Assembly: GCF_001428685.1 (NCBI RefSeq)
Contig: NZ_LMIK01000009.1
Coordinates: 153,242-217,241, forward strand
Reading direction: 5' to 3'
Length of the DNA: 64,000 bases
From: Lysobacter sp. Root76
Lineage (GTDB): Bacteria > Pseudomonadota > Gammaproteobacteria > Xanthomonadales > Xanthomonadaceae
The translations under genes were made by a program, and so were the position numbers. The notes under the pieces are model-generated. The model was not told the DNA's origin, made no database searches, and saw only the letters and a list, made by a program, of their open reading frames with translations. Numbering within the stretch: position 1 is the stretch's first letter; each line of letters begins with the position of its first letter. Below, one piece after another: positions 21,882 to 29,713 of this stretch.

Positions 21882-22733
21882 TCAAGCCTCGCCCGTCGCC
21901 ACCGGGCGCGAGGGATCGTCGACCCAACCGCTCCACGAGCCGGTGAACAAGCCCGCGCCGCGCAGGCCCGCGTGCTCCATGGCCAGCAGGTGATGGCAGG
22001 CGGTGACGCCGGAGCCGCACATCACCACGGTCTGCTGCGGCAGGTAGTCGCCCATCACCGCGGCGAAACCTTCCACCAGTTCGGCGGCCGGCTTGAAGCG
22101 GCCTTGCTGCAGGTTCTGCGCATAGGGGCGGTTGCGAGCGCCCGGCACGTGGCCCGCGACGCGATCCAGGGGCTCGACTTCGCCGCGGAAGCGCTCGGCC
22201 GCGCGCGCGTCGATCAACAGCCCGCCCGCGTCGAGATGCGCGCGCACCGCGTCGGCGTCGAGCAAGCGGTTCTGATCGAAACTGCCGGGATAACGCGTCG
22301 GCTGCGGTGTCGGCAGCGCGTCGTCGGTCGGCAGGCCGAGCTCGCTCCAGCGTTGCCAGCCGCCGTCGAGCACGGCCACGCGCCGGTGGCCGAGCAGACG
22401 CAGCAGCGCCCACAACCGCGCCGCGGCCAGCGCGCCGTCGCCGTGGTCGTAGGCCACGACCTGGTCCTCCGGCGACACGCCCCAGCGTTCCAGCGCGGCG
22501 GTGAAATCCGCGGCCTCGGGCCAGGGATGGCGGCCGGCGTTGCGCTTGCGGTGATCGGACAGGTCGTGATCCAGGTGCGCGTAGCGCGCGCCCGGGATAT
22601 GCGACTGCGCGTAGGCCGCCGCACCCGCGTCGGGATCGGCGAGGCCGGCGCGCGCGTCGATCACGACCAGGCCGTCGCGGCCGAGTTGCGCGGCCAAGTC
22701 TTCGGCCGACACCAAGGTGGTCCAGTCCATCAT
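21882..22733 (-). CDS. sseA: 3-mercaptopyruvate/thiosulfate sulfurtransferase
   Basis: A two-domain rhodanese of 283 aa. The C-terminal domain carries the catalytic loop CGSGVTA (about residue 238), the form typical of mercaptopyruvate sulfurtransferases (thiosulfate sulfurtransferases usually have CRKGVT). The N-terminal domain is inactive, as in the family, and keeps the SHIPGA motif. The ATG at 22733 overlaps the nudL stop as ATGA, so the three-gene run is translationally coupled. A role in cysteine catabolism or sulfane sulfur transfer is likely. Confidence 0.92.
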   Translation of the reverse strand: MMDWTTLVSAEDLAAQLGRDGLVVIDARAGLADPDAGAAAYAQSHIPGARYAHLDHDLSDHRKRNAGRHPWPEAADFTAALERWGVSPEDQVVAYDHGDGALAAARLWALLRLLGHRRVAVLDGGWQRWSELGLPTDDALPTPQPTRYPGSFDQNRLLDADAVRAHLDAGGLLIDARAAERFRGEVEPLDRVAGHVPGARNRPYAQNLQQGRFKPAAELVEGFAAVMGDYLPQQTVVMCGSGVTACHHLLAMEHAGLRGAGLFTGSWSGWVDDPSRPVATGEA

Positions 22734-23362
22734 GCGATCGCCTCCAGTCGTTGCCGCAGGTTCAACAGCATGGACGCGGTCGCGCCCCAGATGCGCTGGT
22801 CCGGATAACGGAACTCCAGCACCTGTCGCGCGCGGCCGCGGTAGTCGAGCGTGTGCGCGTCCAGGTTGGACGGGTCCATCAGATAGGCCAGCGACACTTC
22901 GAATACGTCGGCGACTTCGTTCGGGTCCGGCCGCGCCACGTAGTCGCTGTCGACGATCGCCACCACCGGCAGCACGCGGTAGCCGGTGATGGTCGCGAGC
23001 GGATCCAGATAGCCCAGCGGCGCGATCTGCGCCGGCATCAGGCCGATCTCCTCGCCGGTTTCGCGGATCGCCGCGGCGACCGCATCGGCGTCGTCGGACT
23101 CGATGCGGCCGCCCGGGAAGCTCACCTGGCCGCCATGTTGGCGCAGCGCGTCGGTGCGGCGCGTGAGCAGCACGCGGGTGCCGTCCTCGCGCGGCACCAG
23201 GCCGACCAGGACCGCGGCGCGCGCGGGCTCGGCGGCCTCGGGCAGCAGGCCGTGCAGTTCGTCCAGGTTCCAGGCGGCGCCGGCGGGCTCGATCGCGAGC
23301 GGATACAAGGCATCGCGCAGCCGCGGATAGTCGGGCGGATAAAGGGGCGGCAGCGCGTTCAC
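22730..23362 (-). CDS. nudL: Nudix hydrolase, NudL-type CoA pyrophosphatase
   Basis: It probably hydrolyses CoA and acyl-CoA at the pyrophosphate. The 210-aa product has the CoA-specific lead-in LLTRRTDALRQHGGQVSFPG and the Nudix box G(X5)E(X7)REUXEEXGU visible as GGRIESDDADAV...RETGEEIGL. The start is GTG at 23362, overlapping the upstream stop as GTGA. An in-frame ATG at 23476 would run through the DUF1289 gene and adds no family-like sequence. Confidence 0.9.
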   Translation of the reverse strand: MNALPPLYPPDYPRLRDALYPLAIEPAGAAWNLDELHGLLPEAAEPARAAVLVGLVPREDGTRVLLTRRTDALRQHGGQVSFPGGRIESDDADAVAAAIRETGEEIGLMPAQIAPLGYLDPLATITGYRVLPVVAIVDSDYVARPDPNEVADVFEVSLAYLMDPSNLDAHTLDYRGRARQVLEFRYPDQRIWGATASMLLNLRQRLEAIA

Positions 23363-23544
23363 CGGCTGCGCGACACGCGTTCGGGCAGCACGTGTTCCAT
23401 CAGCCGCAGGCGCTCGTCGTCGTTCATCTGCGACCAGCGCGCGATCTCGGCGCTGGTGCGGTGACAGCCCTCGCACAGGCCCTGCTCATCCAGCGAGCAA
23501 ACGCCGATGCAGGGACTGAGGACCGCCCGGAATTGGAAATTCAT
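23359..23544 (-). CDS. DUF1289 small Cys-rich protein
   Basis: The 61-aa product starts MNFQFRAVLSPCIGVCSLDE and has the family pattern CIGVC...CEGCHRTSAEIARW. The clustered cysteines suggest a metal or Fe-S site, but the function of DUF1289 is not established. It is the first gene of a run with nudL and the sulfurtransferase, joined by a GTGA overlap. Confidence 0.85.
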   Translation of the reverse strand: MNFQFRAVLSPCIGVCSLDEQGLCEGCHRTSAEIARWSQMNDDERLRLMEHVLPERVSRSR

Positions 23545-23693
23545 TTCGCCACACCACCAAGCCGCGCAGCCTCGCGCGGCCGTCAGGGCGGCCCGCAGGC
23601 CGCATCGCACCGGCCGGGGCCGGGTTCAACGCCTCGCCGGCGACGCCGGCGGGTGAGTCCCAAAACTACGCCGGCCAAGCCGGTGGACTGCTC

Positions 23694-23724
23694 AAAAAAG
23701 TTGCGCCCGCAGAGCCGGCGCAAC
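23694..23724 (-). terminator. Terminator of the FKBP-like gene
   Basis: On the minus strand, an 8-bp stem GTTGCGCC/GGCGCAAC with a 9-nt loop is followed by six T residues, about 20 nt after the stop at 23745. Confidence 0.88.
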
Positions 23725-23744
23725 CTGACGACTCACTGATCGGC

Positions 23745-24431
23745 TTACTTGGTGCTGATCAGCTTGATTTCGAACTGCACCGCCACGTTCGGCGGGAACG
23801 GCGTGCGCGGATCGGCGCCGTAGGCGGCGGCCGGCGGCAGGGTCACTTCCCACTTCGAGCCGGTCGGCATCTGCAGCAGCACTTCGCGCATCGCCTGCAT
23901 TTCGATCTCGCTGACCTTGATGGCCGGGATCGCCTGCGGCGGACGCGCCGTGGCCGGACGCTCGCCCCAAGCGTAGGGGCCGGCGACTTCCAGCTGCACG
24001 GTGTTGGTCTGGGTCGGCTTGGCGCCGGTGCCGGCTTCGATCACGCGGTACTGCACGCCGCTGGGCAAGGTCTTCACGCCGGCCTTGGCCTTGTTCTGGG
24101 CCAGGTAGGTGTCGCTCTTGGTCTTGTTCTCGGCGGCGGCCTTTTCCCACTCGGCCTTGGCCTTGGCCTGCTGGCGCTGCTGCATGTTCTGCACGGCGGT
24201 GCGCAGCTGGTCGACCGCGACGGCCGGCTGCTTCTTGCCGTAGCCGTCCTGCAGACCCTTGATGATGGTGTTCACATCGACCTGCTCGCCGCTTTCGATG
24301 GCGTTACGGCCCAGGTCGTAGCCCAGCGCGTAGCTCAGCTTGCCTTTCTCGGACGAAGTGTCCTGCGCGACGGCGTTGCCGGCGGTCAGAGCCAGGGCCG
24401 CGACAGCGGCAGCAATCAAACGCAACTTCAT
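23745..24431 (-). CDS. Periplasmic FKBP-type protein with degenerate PPIase domain
   Basis: The 228-aa product has a signal peptide (to about residue 22, ending NAVA), a Mip/FkpA-like helical dimerisation domain (about 28-110, KLSYALGYDLGRN), and a C-terminal FKBP domain (about 125-228). That domain keeps the end pattern (MPTGSKWEVTLPPAAAYG) but lacks the usual VxYxGxLxxGxxFDSS strand; the place is taken by VQLEVAGPYAWGERPATARP. It probably acts as a periplasmic chaperone, with isomerase activity doubtful. Confidence 0.82.
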   Translation of the reverse strand: MKLRLIAAAVAALALTAGNAVAQDTSSEKGKLSYALGYDLGRNAIESGEQVDVNTIIKGLQDGYGKKQPAVAVDQLRTAVQNMQQRQQAKAKAEWEKAAAENKTKSDTYLAQNKAKAGVKTLPSGVQYRVIEAGTGAKPTQTNTVQLEVAGPYAWGERPATARPPQAIPAIKVSEIEMQAMREVLLQMPTGSKWEVTLPPAAAYGADPRTPFPPNVAVQFEIKLISTK

Positions 24432-24645
24432 TCGTTGGAATCTCCGGTAATGACACGGGGCGGTTTGGACCGCCCCGACGATAAGGCCCAGTGGGTCGAA
24501 TACGCCCAGATGGACGGGGTAGGATAGCGGCCGCAGAGCTTAACCGCCACTGACATCCAGGGCTCAGACCCCGCGCAAGCGCCGGAGTTCCGTCGCAGCA
24601 ACCGGTTCAGGCCCCTCCCCCGCACCTATTCATACGACCCCACCC

Positions 24646-25428
24646 ATGTCCTCATCGCCCCTGCTGACCACCGATCGCGGCGCCGTGCGCGTGATCGCCG
24701 TCAACCGCCCCGACAAGCTGAACGCGCTGAACGCGCAGACCCTGGACGCGCTGTACCAGGCCTTCGAGGCCGCGGCCGCCGACCCGGCGGTGCGCTGCGT
24801 GGTCCTGACCGGCTCCGGCCCCAAGGCCTTCGTGGCCGGCGCCGACATCTCGGAAATGAACGGCCTGACCCCGGTCCAGGGCCGCGATTTCTCGTTGCGC
24901 GGGCAGAAGCTGATGCGCCGGATCGAGAAAATGCCCAAGCCGGTGATCGCGATGGTCAACGGCTTCGCCCTCGGCGGCGGCCTGGAACTGGCGATGGGCT
25001 GCCACCTGCGCATCGCCGCCGACACCGCCAAGGTCGGCCAGCCCGAGATCAACCTCGGCCTGATCCCGGGTTTCGGCGGCACCCAGCGCCTGCTGCGCCT
25101 GGCCGGGCGCGCCGCGACCCTGGAACTGTGCCTGGTCGGCACGCCGATCGACGCCGAACGCGCGCGCCAGCTCGGCATCGTCAACCGCGTGGTCGCGGCG
25201 GCCGAACTGGAAGCCGAAACCTTCAAGCTCGCCGAGCAGCTGGCCGCGGCCGCGCCGCTGGCGCTGCGCGGCGTGCTCGACTGCGTCGCGGTCGGCGGCG
25301 AATGCGGGATCGAGGAAGGCCTGGAATACGAGACCGCGCAGTTCGGCCTGATGTTCGCGACCGACGACATGCGCGAAGGCACCGGCGCGTTCCTGGAACG
25401 CCGCAAGCCGGTGTTCTCCGGCACGTGA
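24646..25428 (+). CDS. Enoyl-CoA hydratase
   Basis: This crotonase hydrates trans-2-enoyl-CoA in beta-oxidation or related pathways. The 260-aa product keeps both catalytic acids, in GGGLELAMGC and QPEINLGLIPGFGGTQRL, and the oxyanion segment FVAGADISEM. The sequence is close to short-chain (FadB1x/PaaF/Crt-like) hydratases. It is the first gene of a coupled run: its stop overlaps the next GTG as GTGA. Confidence 0.92.
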   Translation: MSSSPLLTTDRGAVRVIAVNRPDKLNALNAQTLDALYQAFEAAAADPAVRCVVLTGSGPKAFVAGADISEMNGLTPVQGRDFSLRGQKLMRRIEKMPKPVIAMVNGFALGGGLELAMGCHLRIAADTAKVGQPEINLGLIPGFGGTQRLLRLAGRAATLELCLVGTPIDAERARQLGIVNRVVAAAELEAETFKLAEQLAAAAPLALRGVLDCVAVGGECGIEEGLEYETAQFGLMFATDDMREGTGAFLERRKPVFSGT

Positions 25429-25841
25429 GCGCGGCGGCGCCCTGCCGCTGCGGCTGCGCGCGCGCCGACGGCGCCGCGGCGCACGCGATCGTGGCCGCGC
25501 TGGCCGCGGACGATCTCGATCGCGCGCTGGCGCTGGGTTTGCTCGACGCCGCGGCCTGCAGCGCATGCACGCCGGATTGCACGGCGATGCTGATCGACGC
25601 ACGCGTGGCGCGCAGCAAGGCGCTGGCCGCGCGCGCACGCTATCGCGCCCGCAACGCGCGCCTGGCGCAGCGCGCGCAGGAGCGCGCGGCGCAACGCGCG
25701 GGCGCTCGCGCGCCTGAGGCCGCGACGCGCGACGGCGCCATGACCCCGGCCGCCGAGCCGTCACGCCCGACGCTGCCGTCCGCGGCAGCGGCCGCGCTGG
25801 CGCGCGCCAAGGCCAAAGCCGCGGAGCGCAACAAGTCGTGA
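25425..25841 (+). CDS. Cys-rich protein between hydratase and nth (possible RnfB-related remnant)
   Basis: I do not recognise this 138-aa product with certainty. It starts GTG overlapping the hydratase stop. The N-terminus has PCRCGCARADG and a CSACTPDC cluster, reminiscent of Fe-S ligands. The C-terminal 70 residues are Ala/Arg-rich helix ending AALARAKAKAAERNKS, similar in style to RnfB/RnfC tails. In E. coli and relatives nth follows the rnf/rsx genes, so a shortened RnfB descendant is possible, but the full 4Fe-4S motifs are missing. The stop overlaps the nth start. Confidence 0.6.
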   Translation: MSAAAPCRCGCARADGAAAHAIVAALAADDLDRALALGLLDAAACSACTPDCTAMLIDARVARSKALAARARYRARNARLAQRAQERAAQRAGARAPEAATRDGAMTPAAEPSRPTLPSAAAAALARAKAKAAERNKS

Positions 25842-26635
25842 GTCGAGTCGGCAAGAACGCTACGGCCGTCGCGAAACGTCGCCCGGGCCCGAAGACAACC
25901 GCGGCCGGCGAAAAACCGGCGGCTGCCAAGCCCAAGGCCGCGAAGGGCCCCGCCGCCAAACCCAGGCGCGCGGTCCGAATGACCCCGGCCGAAGCCGAGG
26001 AGATGTTCGCCCGGCTCAAGGCGCTGAACCCCAAGCCGGCCACCGAGCTCGAATACAGCTCGCCGTACGAACTGCTGGTCGCGGTCGCCCTGTCCGCGCA
26101 GGCCACCGACGTCGGCGTCAACAAGGCCACCCGCAAGTTGTTCCCGGTCGCCAACACGCCGCAGGCGATCGCCGCGCTCGGGGTCGAGGGGCTCAAGCCC
26201 TATATCGCCACGATCGGGCTGTACAACACCAAGGCCGCCAATGTGGTCGCGCTGTCGCAGCAGCTGATCGATCTGCACGGCGGCCAGGTCCCGCGCGAGC
26301 GCGCCGCGCTCGAGGCCCTGCCCGGGGTCGGCCGCAAGACCGCCAACGTGGTCCTCAACACCGCCTTCGGCGAACCGACCATGGCGGTCGACACCCACAT
26401 CTTCCGGGTCGCCAACCGCACCGGCCTGGCGCCCGGCAAGAACGTGCGCGCGGTCGAAGACAGCCTGCTCAAGCGCGTACCGCCGGCCTACCTGCACGAC
26501 GCGCACCACTGGCTGATCCTGCACGGACGTTACGTTTGCAAGGCACGAAAGCCGGACTGCCCGCACTGCGCGATCCGCGATCTTTGCCACTACCCGGACA
26601 AGACCCCAGGCCAGCCGGAGCCCGTCGCCGCTTGA
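25838..26635 (+). CDS. nth: Endonuclease III
   Basis: This base-excision repair glycosylase/AP lyase removes oxidised pyrimidines. The helix-hairpin-helix with the catalytic Lys is LPGVGRKTANVVLN, the catalytic Asp is in VDTHIFR, and the 4Fe-4S ligands are C-X6-C-X2-C-X5-C near the end (CKARKPDCPHCAIRDLC). The 265-aa form starts GTG, overlapping the previous stop; it has a Lys/Ala/Pro-rich N-terminal extension of about 47 residues. An ATG at Met48 would give 218 aa, close to the E. coli 211, so both starts are possible. Confidence 0.95.
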   Translation: MSRVGKNATAVAKRRPGPKTTAAGEKPAAAKPKAAKGPAAKPRRAVRMTPAEAEEMFARLKALNPKPATELEYSSPYELLVAVALSAQATDVGVNKATRKLFPVANTPQAIAALGVEGLKPYIATIGLYNTKAANVVALSQQLIDLHGGQVPRERAALEALPGVGRKTANVVLNTAFGEPTMAVDTHIFRVANRTGLAPGKNVRAVEDSLLKRVPPAYLHDAHHWLILHGRYVCKARKPDCPHCAIRDLCHYPDKTPGQPEPVAA

Positions 26636-26665
26636 TTTGCGGCTATCGGCGGGCGCTTGGCGGGA

Positions 26666-26683
26666 CCGTCATGGATCGGTCAT
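26666..26683 (+). promoter_or_regulatory. Pho-box-like site before the porin gene
   Basis: CCGTCAT-ggat-CGGTCAT is a direct repeat of 7-mers with a 4-bp spacer, the PhoB architecture (consensus CTGTCAT-N4-CTGTCAT). Another half site, CTGTCAT, lies at 26704-26710. It is about 90 nt before the porin start. Confidence 0.6.
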
Positions 26684-26770
26684 GCCGGCGAAATAAGTCA
26701 GTCCTGTCATATTTACGCAACTTTCACACCCTAGCCTGCGCGGCATCCAACCACGCCCTAGGGCCACGCC

Positions 26771-27988
26771 ATGAAACTCTCCCGCAGCACCCTGTCCGTC
26801 GCGCTGCTCGCCGCGCTCGTCGCTCCGGCCGCCCACGCCGAAGTCGCGCTCGACGTGATCGGCGACTCCGAAGTCAGCTTCGAAGGTCTGCTCCAGGCCG
26901 ACTACTACAGCTACGGCAACGACCTCAAGAACCTCAACGTCGACGCCCCGGACGGCAGCGATTCGGACAACGAACTGCGTCGCGCCGAGCTGGTGCTGAA
27001 GGGCAAGGGTCCTGGCAACTTCGAGTGGGTGCTGGGTTACGACGCCAAGGACGACAAGTTCCTCGACGCCAACGTCAAGTACAAGTTCGGCAACAACGCC
27101 AACCACTTCATCCAGGTCGGCCAGTTCAAGCAGCCCAACAGCCTGGAAGAGCTGTCCTCGACGAAGAACAACGACTTCGTCGCCAAGGGCTCGATCACCA
27201 ACACCTTCGGCATCGCCCGTCGCGTCGGCGTCGGCTACTACTACGGCGACGTCAACTGGGGCGTCAACGCCACCTACTTCAGCCGCGAGCTGACCCGTAA
27301 CCGCAAGCACGGCAACGGCTTCGGCCTGCGCGGCACCTGGGCTCCGATCCTGGAGACCGGCAACGTCCTGCACTTCGGCCTGTCGCATGTCGATTACGAC
27401 GCCGACCTGGGCGGCACCGCGGGCACCGGCGACACGGTTTCGTTCAGCGCCCGTCCGCTGGCCGACATCTCGCAGACCCTGGTCAGCACCGGCTCGATCA
27501 CCCGCTCCGACCGCGTCGCCACCACCGGCGTCGAAGGCCTGTGGGTGCACGGCCCGTTCAAGCTGCAGGGCGAGTACATGAAGACCAGCGTCAAGCGCTA
27601 CGGCGTGGCGCCGGACGTGGACTTCGACGGCGGCTACATCAGCGGCCTGTGGAACATCACCGGCGAGACCTGGGGCTACAAGGCCGGCACCCCGACCACC
27701 CCGCTGCCCGACGCGCCCGAGAAGGGCCTGTGGCAGCTCGGCCTGCGTTACGACACCGTCGATCTGAACGACGGCAGCGGCAACGTCACCACCGGCGCCA
27801 CCACCGGCGTGCTCGGCGGCGAGCAGGATGCCTGGACCCTGGGCGTCAACTGGTACTGGCGCTCGAACTTCAAGTTCATGCTGAACTACGTCAAGGTCGA
27901 CAGCAGCAAGTGGGTCGGCGGCACCACCCGTCGCTACGTCGACGACAACCCGAACATCACCGAAGTGCGCATGCAGTTCTACTGGTAA
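26771..27988 (+). CDS. Phosphate-selective outer-membrane porin (OprP/OprO family)
   Basis: This trimeric porin probably passes phosphate or polyphosphate under starvation. The 405-aa product has a signal peptide (to about residue 23, PAAHA) and alternating-strand beta-barrel sequence with typical OprP segments (RRAELVLKGKGPGNFEWVLGYD, shown in positions 66-87; VGQFKQPNSLEEL). It ends with an aromatic residue (QFYW), the Bam signal. It stands before pstS and carries a Pho-box-like site, which supports phosphate rather than another anion. Confidence 0.9.
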   Translation: MKLSRSTLSVALLAALVAPAAHAEVALDVIGDSEVSFEGLLQADYYSYGNDLKNLNVDAPDGSDSDNELRRAELVLKGKGPGNFEWVLGYDAKDDKFLDANVKYKFGNNANHFIQVGQFKQPNSLEELSSTKNNDFVAKGSITNTFGIARRVGVGYYYGDVNWGVNATYFSRELTRNRKHGNGFGLRGTWAPILETGNVLHFGLSHVDYDADLGGTAGTGDTVSFSARPLADISQTLVSTGSITRSDRVATTGVEGLWVHGPFKLQGEYMKTSVKRYGVAPDVDFDGGYISGLWNITGETWGYKAGTPTTPLPDAPEKGLWQLGLRYDTVDLNDGSGNVTTGATTGVLGGEQDAWTLGVNWYWRSNFKFMLNYVKVDSSKWVGGTTRRYVDDNPNITEVRMQFYW

Positions 27989-28037
27989 GCCGTACCGCTT
28001 CTCTCCCCCCACTGGCAGCAAATTCGCGAATCGCCTC

Positions 28038-28066
28038 GGGGCGCGGCCTACGCCGCGCCCCTTTTT
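28038..28066 (+). terminator. Terminator of the porin gene
   Basis: A perfect 10-bp stem GGGGCGCGGC/GCCGCGCCCC with a CTAC loop is followed by five T residues. Confidence 0.9.
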
Positions 28067-28117
28067 GCGTCCGGTCACCGGCCTCGCCGGCGGTCCAGCG
28101 CTTCAGCCAAATGTCGC

Positions 28118-28168
28118 GTGTCACCGGTTTGTCACATCTACGACCCGCGACTGTCATCGAACCGTTAT
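28118..28168 (+). promoter_or_regulatory. Two Pho boxes in helical phase before pstS
   Basis: GTGTCAC-cggt-TTGTCAC (28118-28135) and CTGTCAT-cgaa-CCGTTAT (28151-28168) are two 7-4-7 direct repeats. Their starts are 33 bp apart, three 11-bp steps, so all four half sites fall on one 11-bp ladder, as expected for tandem PhoB dimers. Confidence 0.75.
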
Positions 28169-28220
28169 GAAATTCGCAGCGAGCGGGCCATTGCCCGCCG
28201 TCTCTCTCCAGGAGCCCTCC

Positions 28221-29246
28221 GTGTTCAAGTCCTTCCGCTTCCGTCTCGCCGCGCTCGCGCTCGCGACCGCCGCCATCGTTCCGGTGGCCGCCCAGGCCGC
28301 CGACGTCACCGGCGCCGGCGCGTCCTTCGTCTATCCCATCATGTCCAAGTGGTCGGCCGACTACGCCCAGGCCTCCCAGAAGAAGGTCAACTACCAGTCG
28401 ATCGGTTCCGGCGGCGGCATCGCCCAGATCAAGGCGGCGACCGTGGACTTCGGTTCCTCCGACGCGCCGTTGAAGCCCGATGAGCTGGCCAAGTTCGGCC
28501 TGGCCCAGTTCCCGTCGGTGATCGGCGGCGTGGTGCCGGTGATCAACGTCCCGGGCGTGGCCTCGGGCGCGATGAAGCTCGACGGCGAGACCCTGGCCAA
28601 GATCTTCCTCGGCAAGATCACCATGTGGAACGACCCGGCGATCGTCGCCCTCAACGGCGGCGTGCAGCTGCCGGCGAAGAAGATCACCGTCGTGCACCGC
28701 TCGGACGGTTCGGGCACCACCTTCAACTTCGTCAACTACCTGTCCAAGGTCAGCGGCGAGTGGAAGAGCTCGGTCGGCGAAGGCACCGCGGTCAAGTGGC
28801 CGGTCGGTATCGGCGGCAAGGGCAACGAAGGCGTGGCCGCCTACGTCAAGCAGATCCAGGGCGGCATCGGCTACGTCGAGCTGTCCTACGCGCTGCAGAA
28901 CAAGATGACCTACTCGCGCATGAAGAACGCCGCCGGCAACTTCGTGCTGCCCAGCGACGAGACCTTCCAGGCCGCCGCCGCCAGCGCCGATTGGGCCAGC
29001 GCCAAGGACTTCTACCTGGTGATGACCAACGCGCCGGGCGAGAAGTCCTGGCCGATCACCGCGACCAACTTCATCCTGATGTACAAGCAGCCGAAGAACG
29101 CGCCGGGCGCCAAGAACGCCAAGGAATTCTTCCGCTGGGCCTACGCCAACGGCGACGCCCAGGCCAAGGCCCTGGACTACGTGCCGCTGCCGGACGCGCT
29201 GGTCAAGCAGATCGAAGCCTACTGGTCGGCGAACATGAACTACTGA
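28221..29246 (+). CDS. pstS: Phosphate ABC transporter substrate-binding protein (first PstS)
   Basis: This periplasmic protein binds phosphate and delivers it to PstCA. The 341-aa product has a Sec signal peptide (to about residue 29, AAQA) and the conserved start ADVTGAGASFVYPIMSKW; the phosphate loop regions SIGSGGG and HRSDGSGTTFNF are intact. The start is GTG at 28221 with AGGAG 6 nt before it. An in-frame ATG at 28167 lies inside the Pho box and is unlikely. A second PstS paralogue follows. Confidence 0.93.
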   Translation: MFKSFRFRLAALALATAAIVPVAAQAADVTGAGASFVYPIMSKWSADYAQASQKKVNYQSIGSGGGIAQIKAATVDFGSSDAPLKPDELAKFGLAQFPSVIGGVVPVINVPGVASGAMKLDGETLAKIFLGKITMWNDPAIVALNGGVQLPAKKITVVHRSDGSGTTFNFVNYLSKVSGEWKSSVGEGTAVKWPVGIGGKGNEGVAAYVKQIQGGIGYVELSYALQNKMTYSRMKNAAGNFVLPSDETFQAAAASADWASAKDFYLVMTNAPGEKSWPITATNFILMYKQPKNAPGAKNAKEFFRWAYANGDAQAKALDYVPLPDALVKQIEAYWSANMNY

Positions 29247-29271
29247 TCCCCCGCGGATCGGGTTGCACGGG

Positions 29272-29299
29272 ACGGGCCTTCGGGCCCGTTCTGCGTTTT
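29272..29299 (+). terminator. Hairpin terminator after first pstS
   Basis: A 7-bp stem ACGGGCC/GGCCCGT with a TTCG loop is followed by a short, interrupted T tract. It would separate the first pstS from the rest of the cluster. Confidence 0.6.
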
Positions 29300-29320
29300 G
29301 GGGCTCGATTCACGCCCAAT

Positions 29321-29490
29321 GCCCCTCCCCCGCCATAGCCCTTCTCCCGCCGCAGCCCTTCTCCCGCTTGCGGGAGAAGGTGGCCCGAAGGGCCGGATGA
29401 GGGCGCGCGAAAGCGAAGCGGCGACGCAAGCTCGTTGCTGCGCGGGCCCTCACCCCAACCCCTCTCCCGCGAGCGGGAGAGGGGCTAAAG
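29321..29490. repeat. Intergenic CCCTCTCCCG-type palindromic repeat
   Basis: The segment contains cttctcccgcttgcgggaga (hairpin), ggtggcccgaagggccgga and, about 80 nt on, gccctcaccccaacccctct with cccgcgagcgggagaggggc. This repeat type is widespread between genes of Xanthomonadaceae. No gene is seen between the two pstS genes. Confidence 0.7.
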
Positions 29491-29630
29491 CCGCGAGGGC
29501 TGAAGATCCCGGCACGGCCTTCTTTACGTCGCGCTCACGGCGCTACACCAGCCCGGCCTCGCCCCCAAAGCCCTCGCAAAGCCCGCCGCTACGGCCTTTC
29601 AGCCTTTCACTACAAATTCGTTACCGAACG

Positions 29631-29648
29631 ATGTCATAGCGCTGTAAC
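29631..29648 (+). promoter_or_regulatory. Pho-box-like site before the second pstS
   Basis: ATGTCAT-agcg-CTGTAAC fits the 7-4-7 direct-repeat pattern of PhoB sites, 65 nt before the second pstS start. Confidence 0.6.
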
Positions 29649-29713
29649 AAAAAGATCATCAAATGACACAGCCCCGCCGGCGAGCCTCGTCGGCACCCCT
29701 CATGGAGTTGCGC

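Noticed and set aside
26704-26727. CTGTCAT...CTTTCAC as a second Pho box before the porin
   Set aside because: The half sites are 17 bp apart instead of 11, so they do not form a PhoB dimer site; only 26666-26683 was kept.
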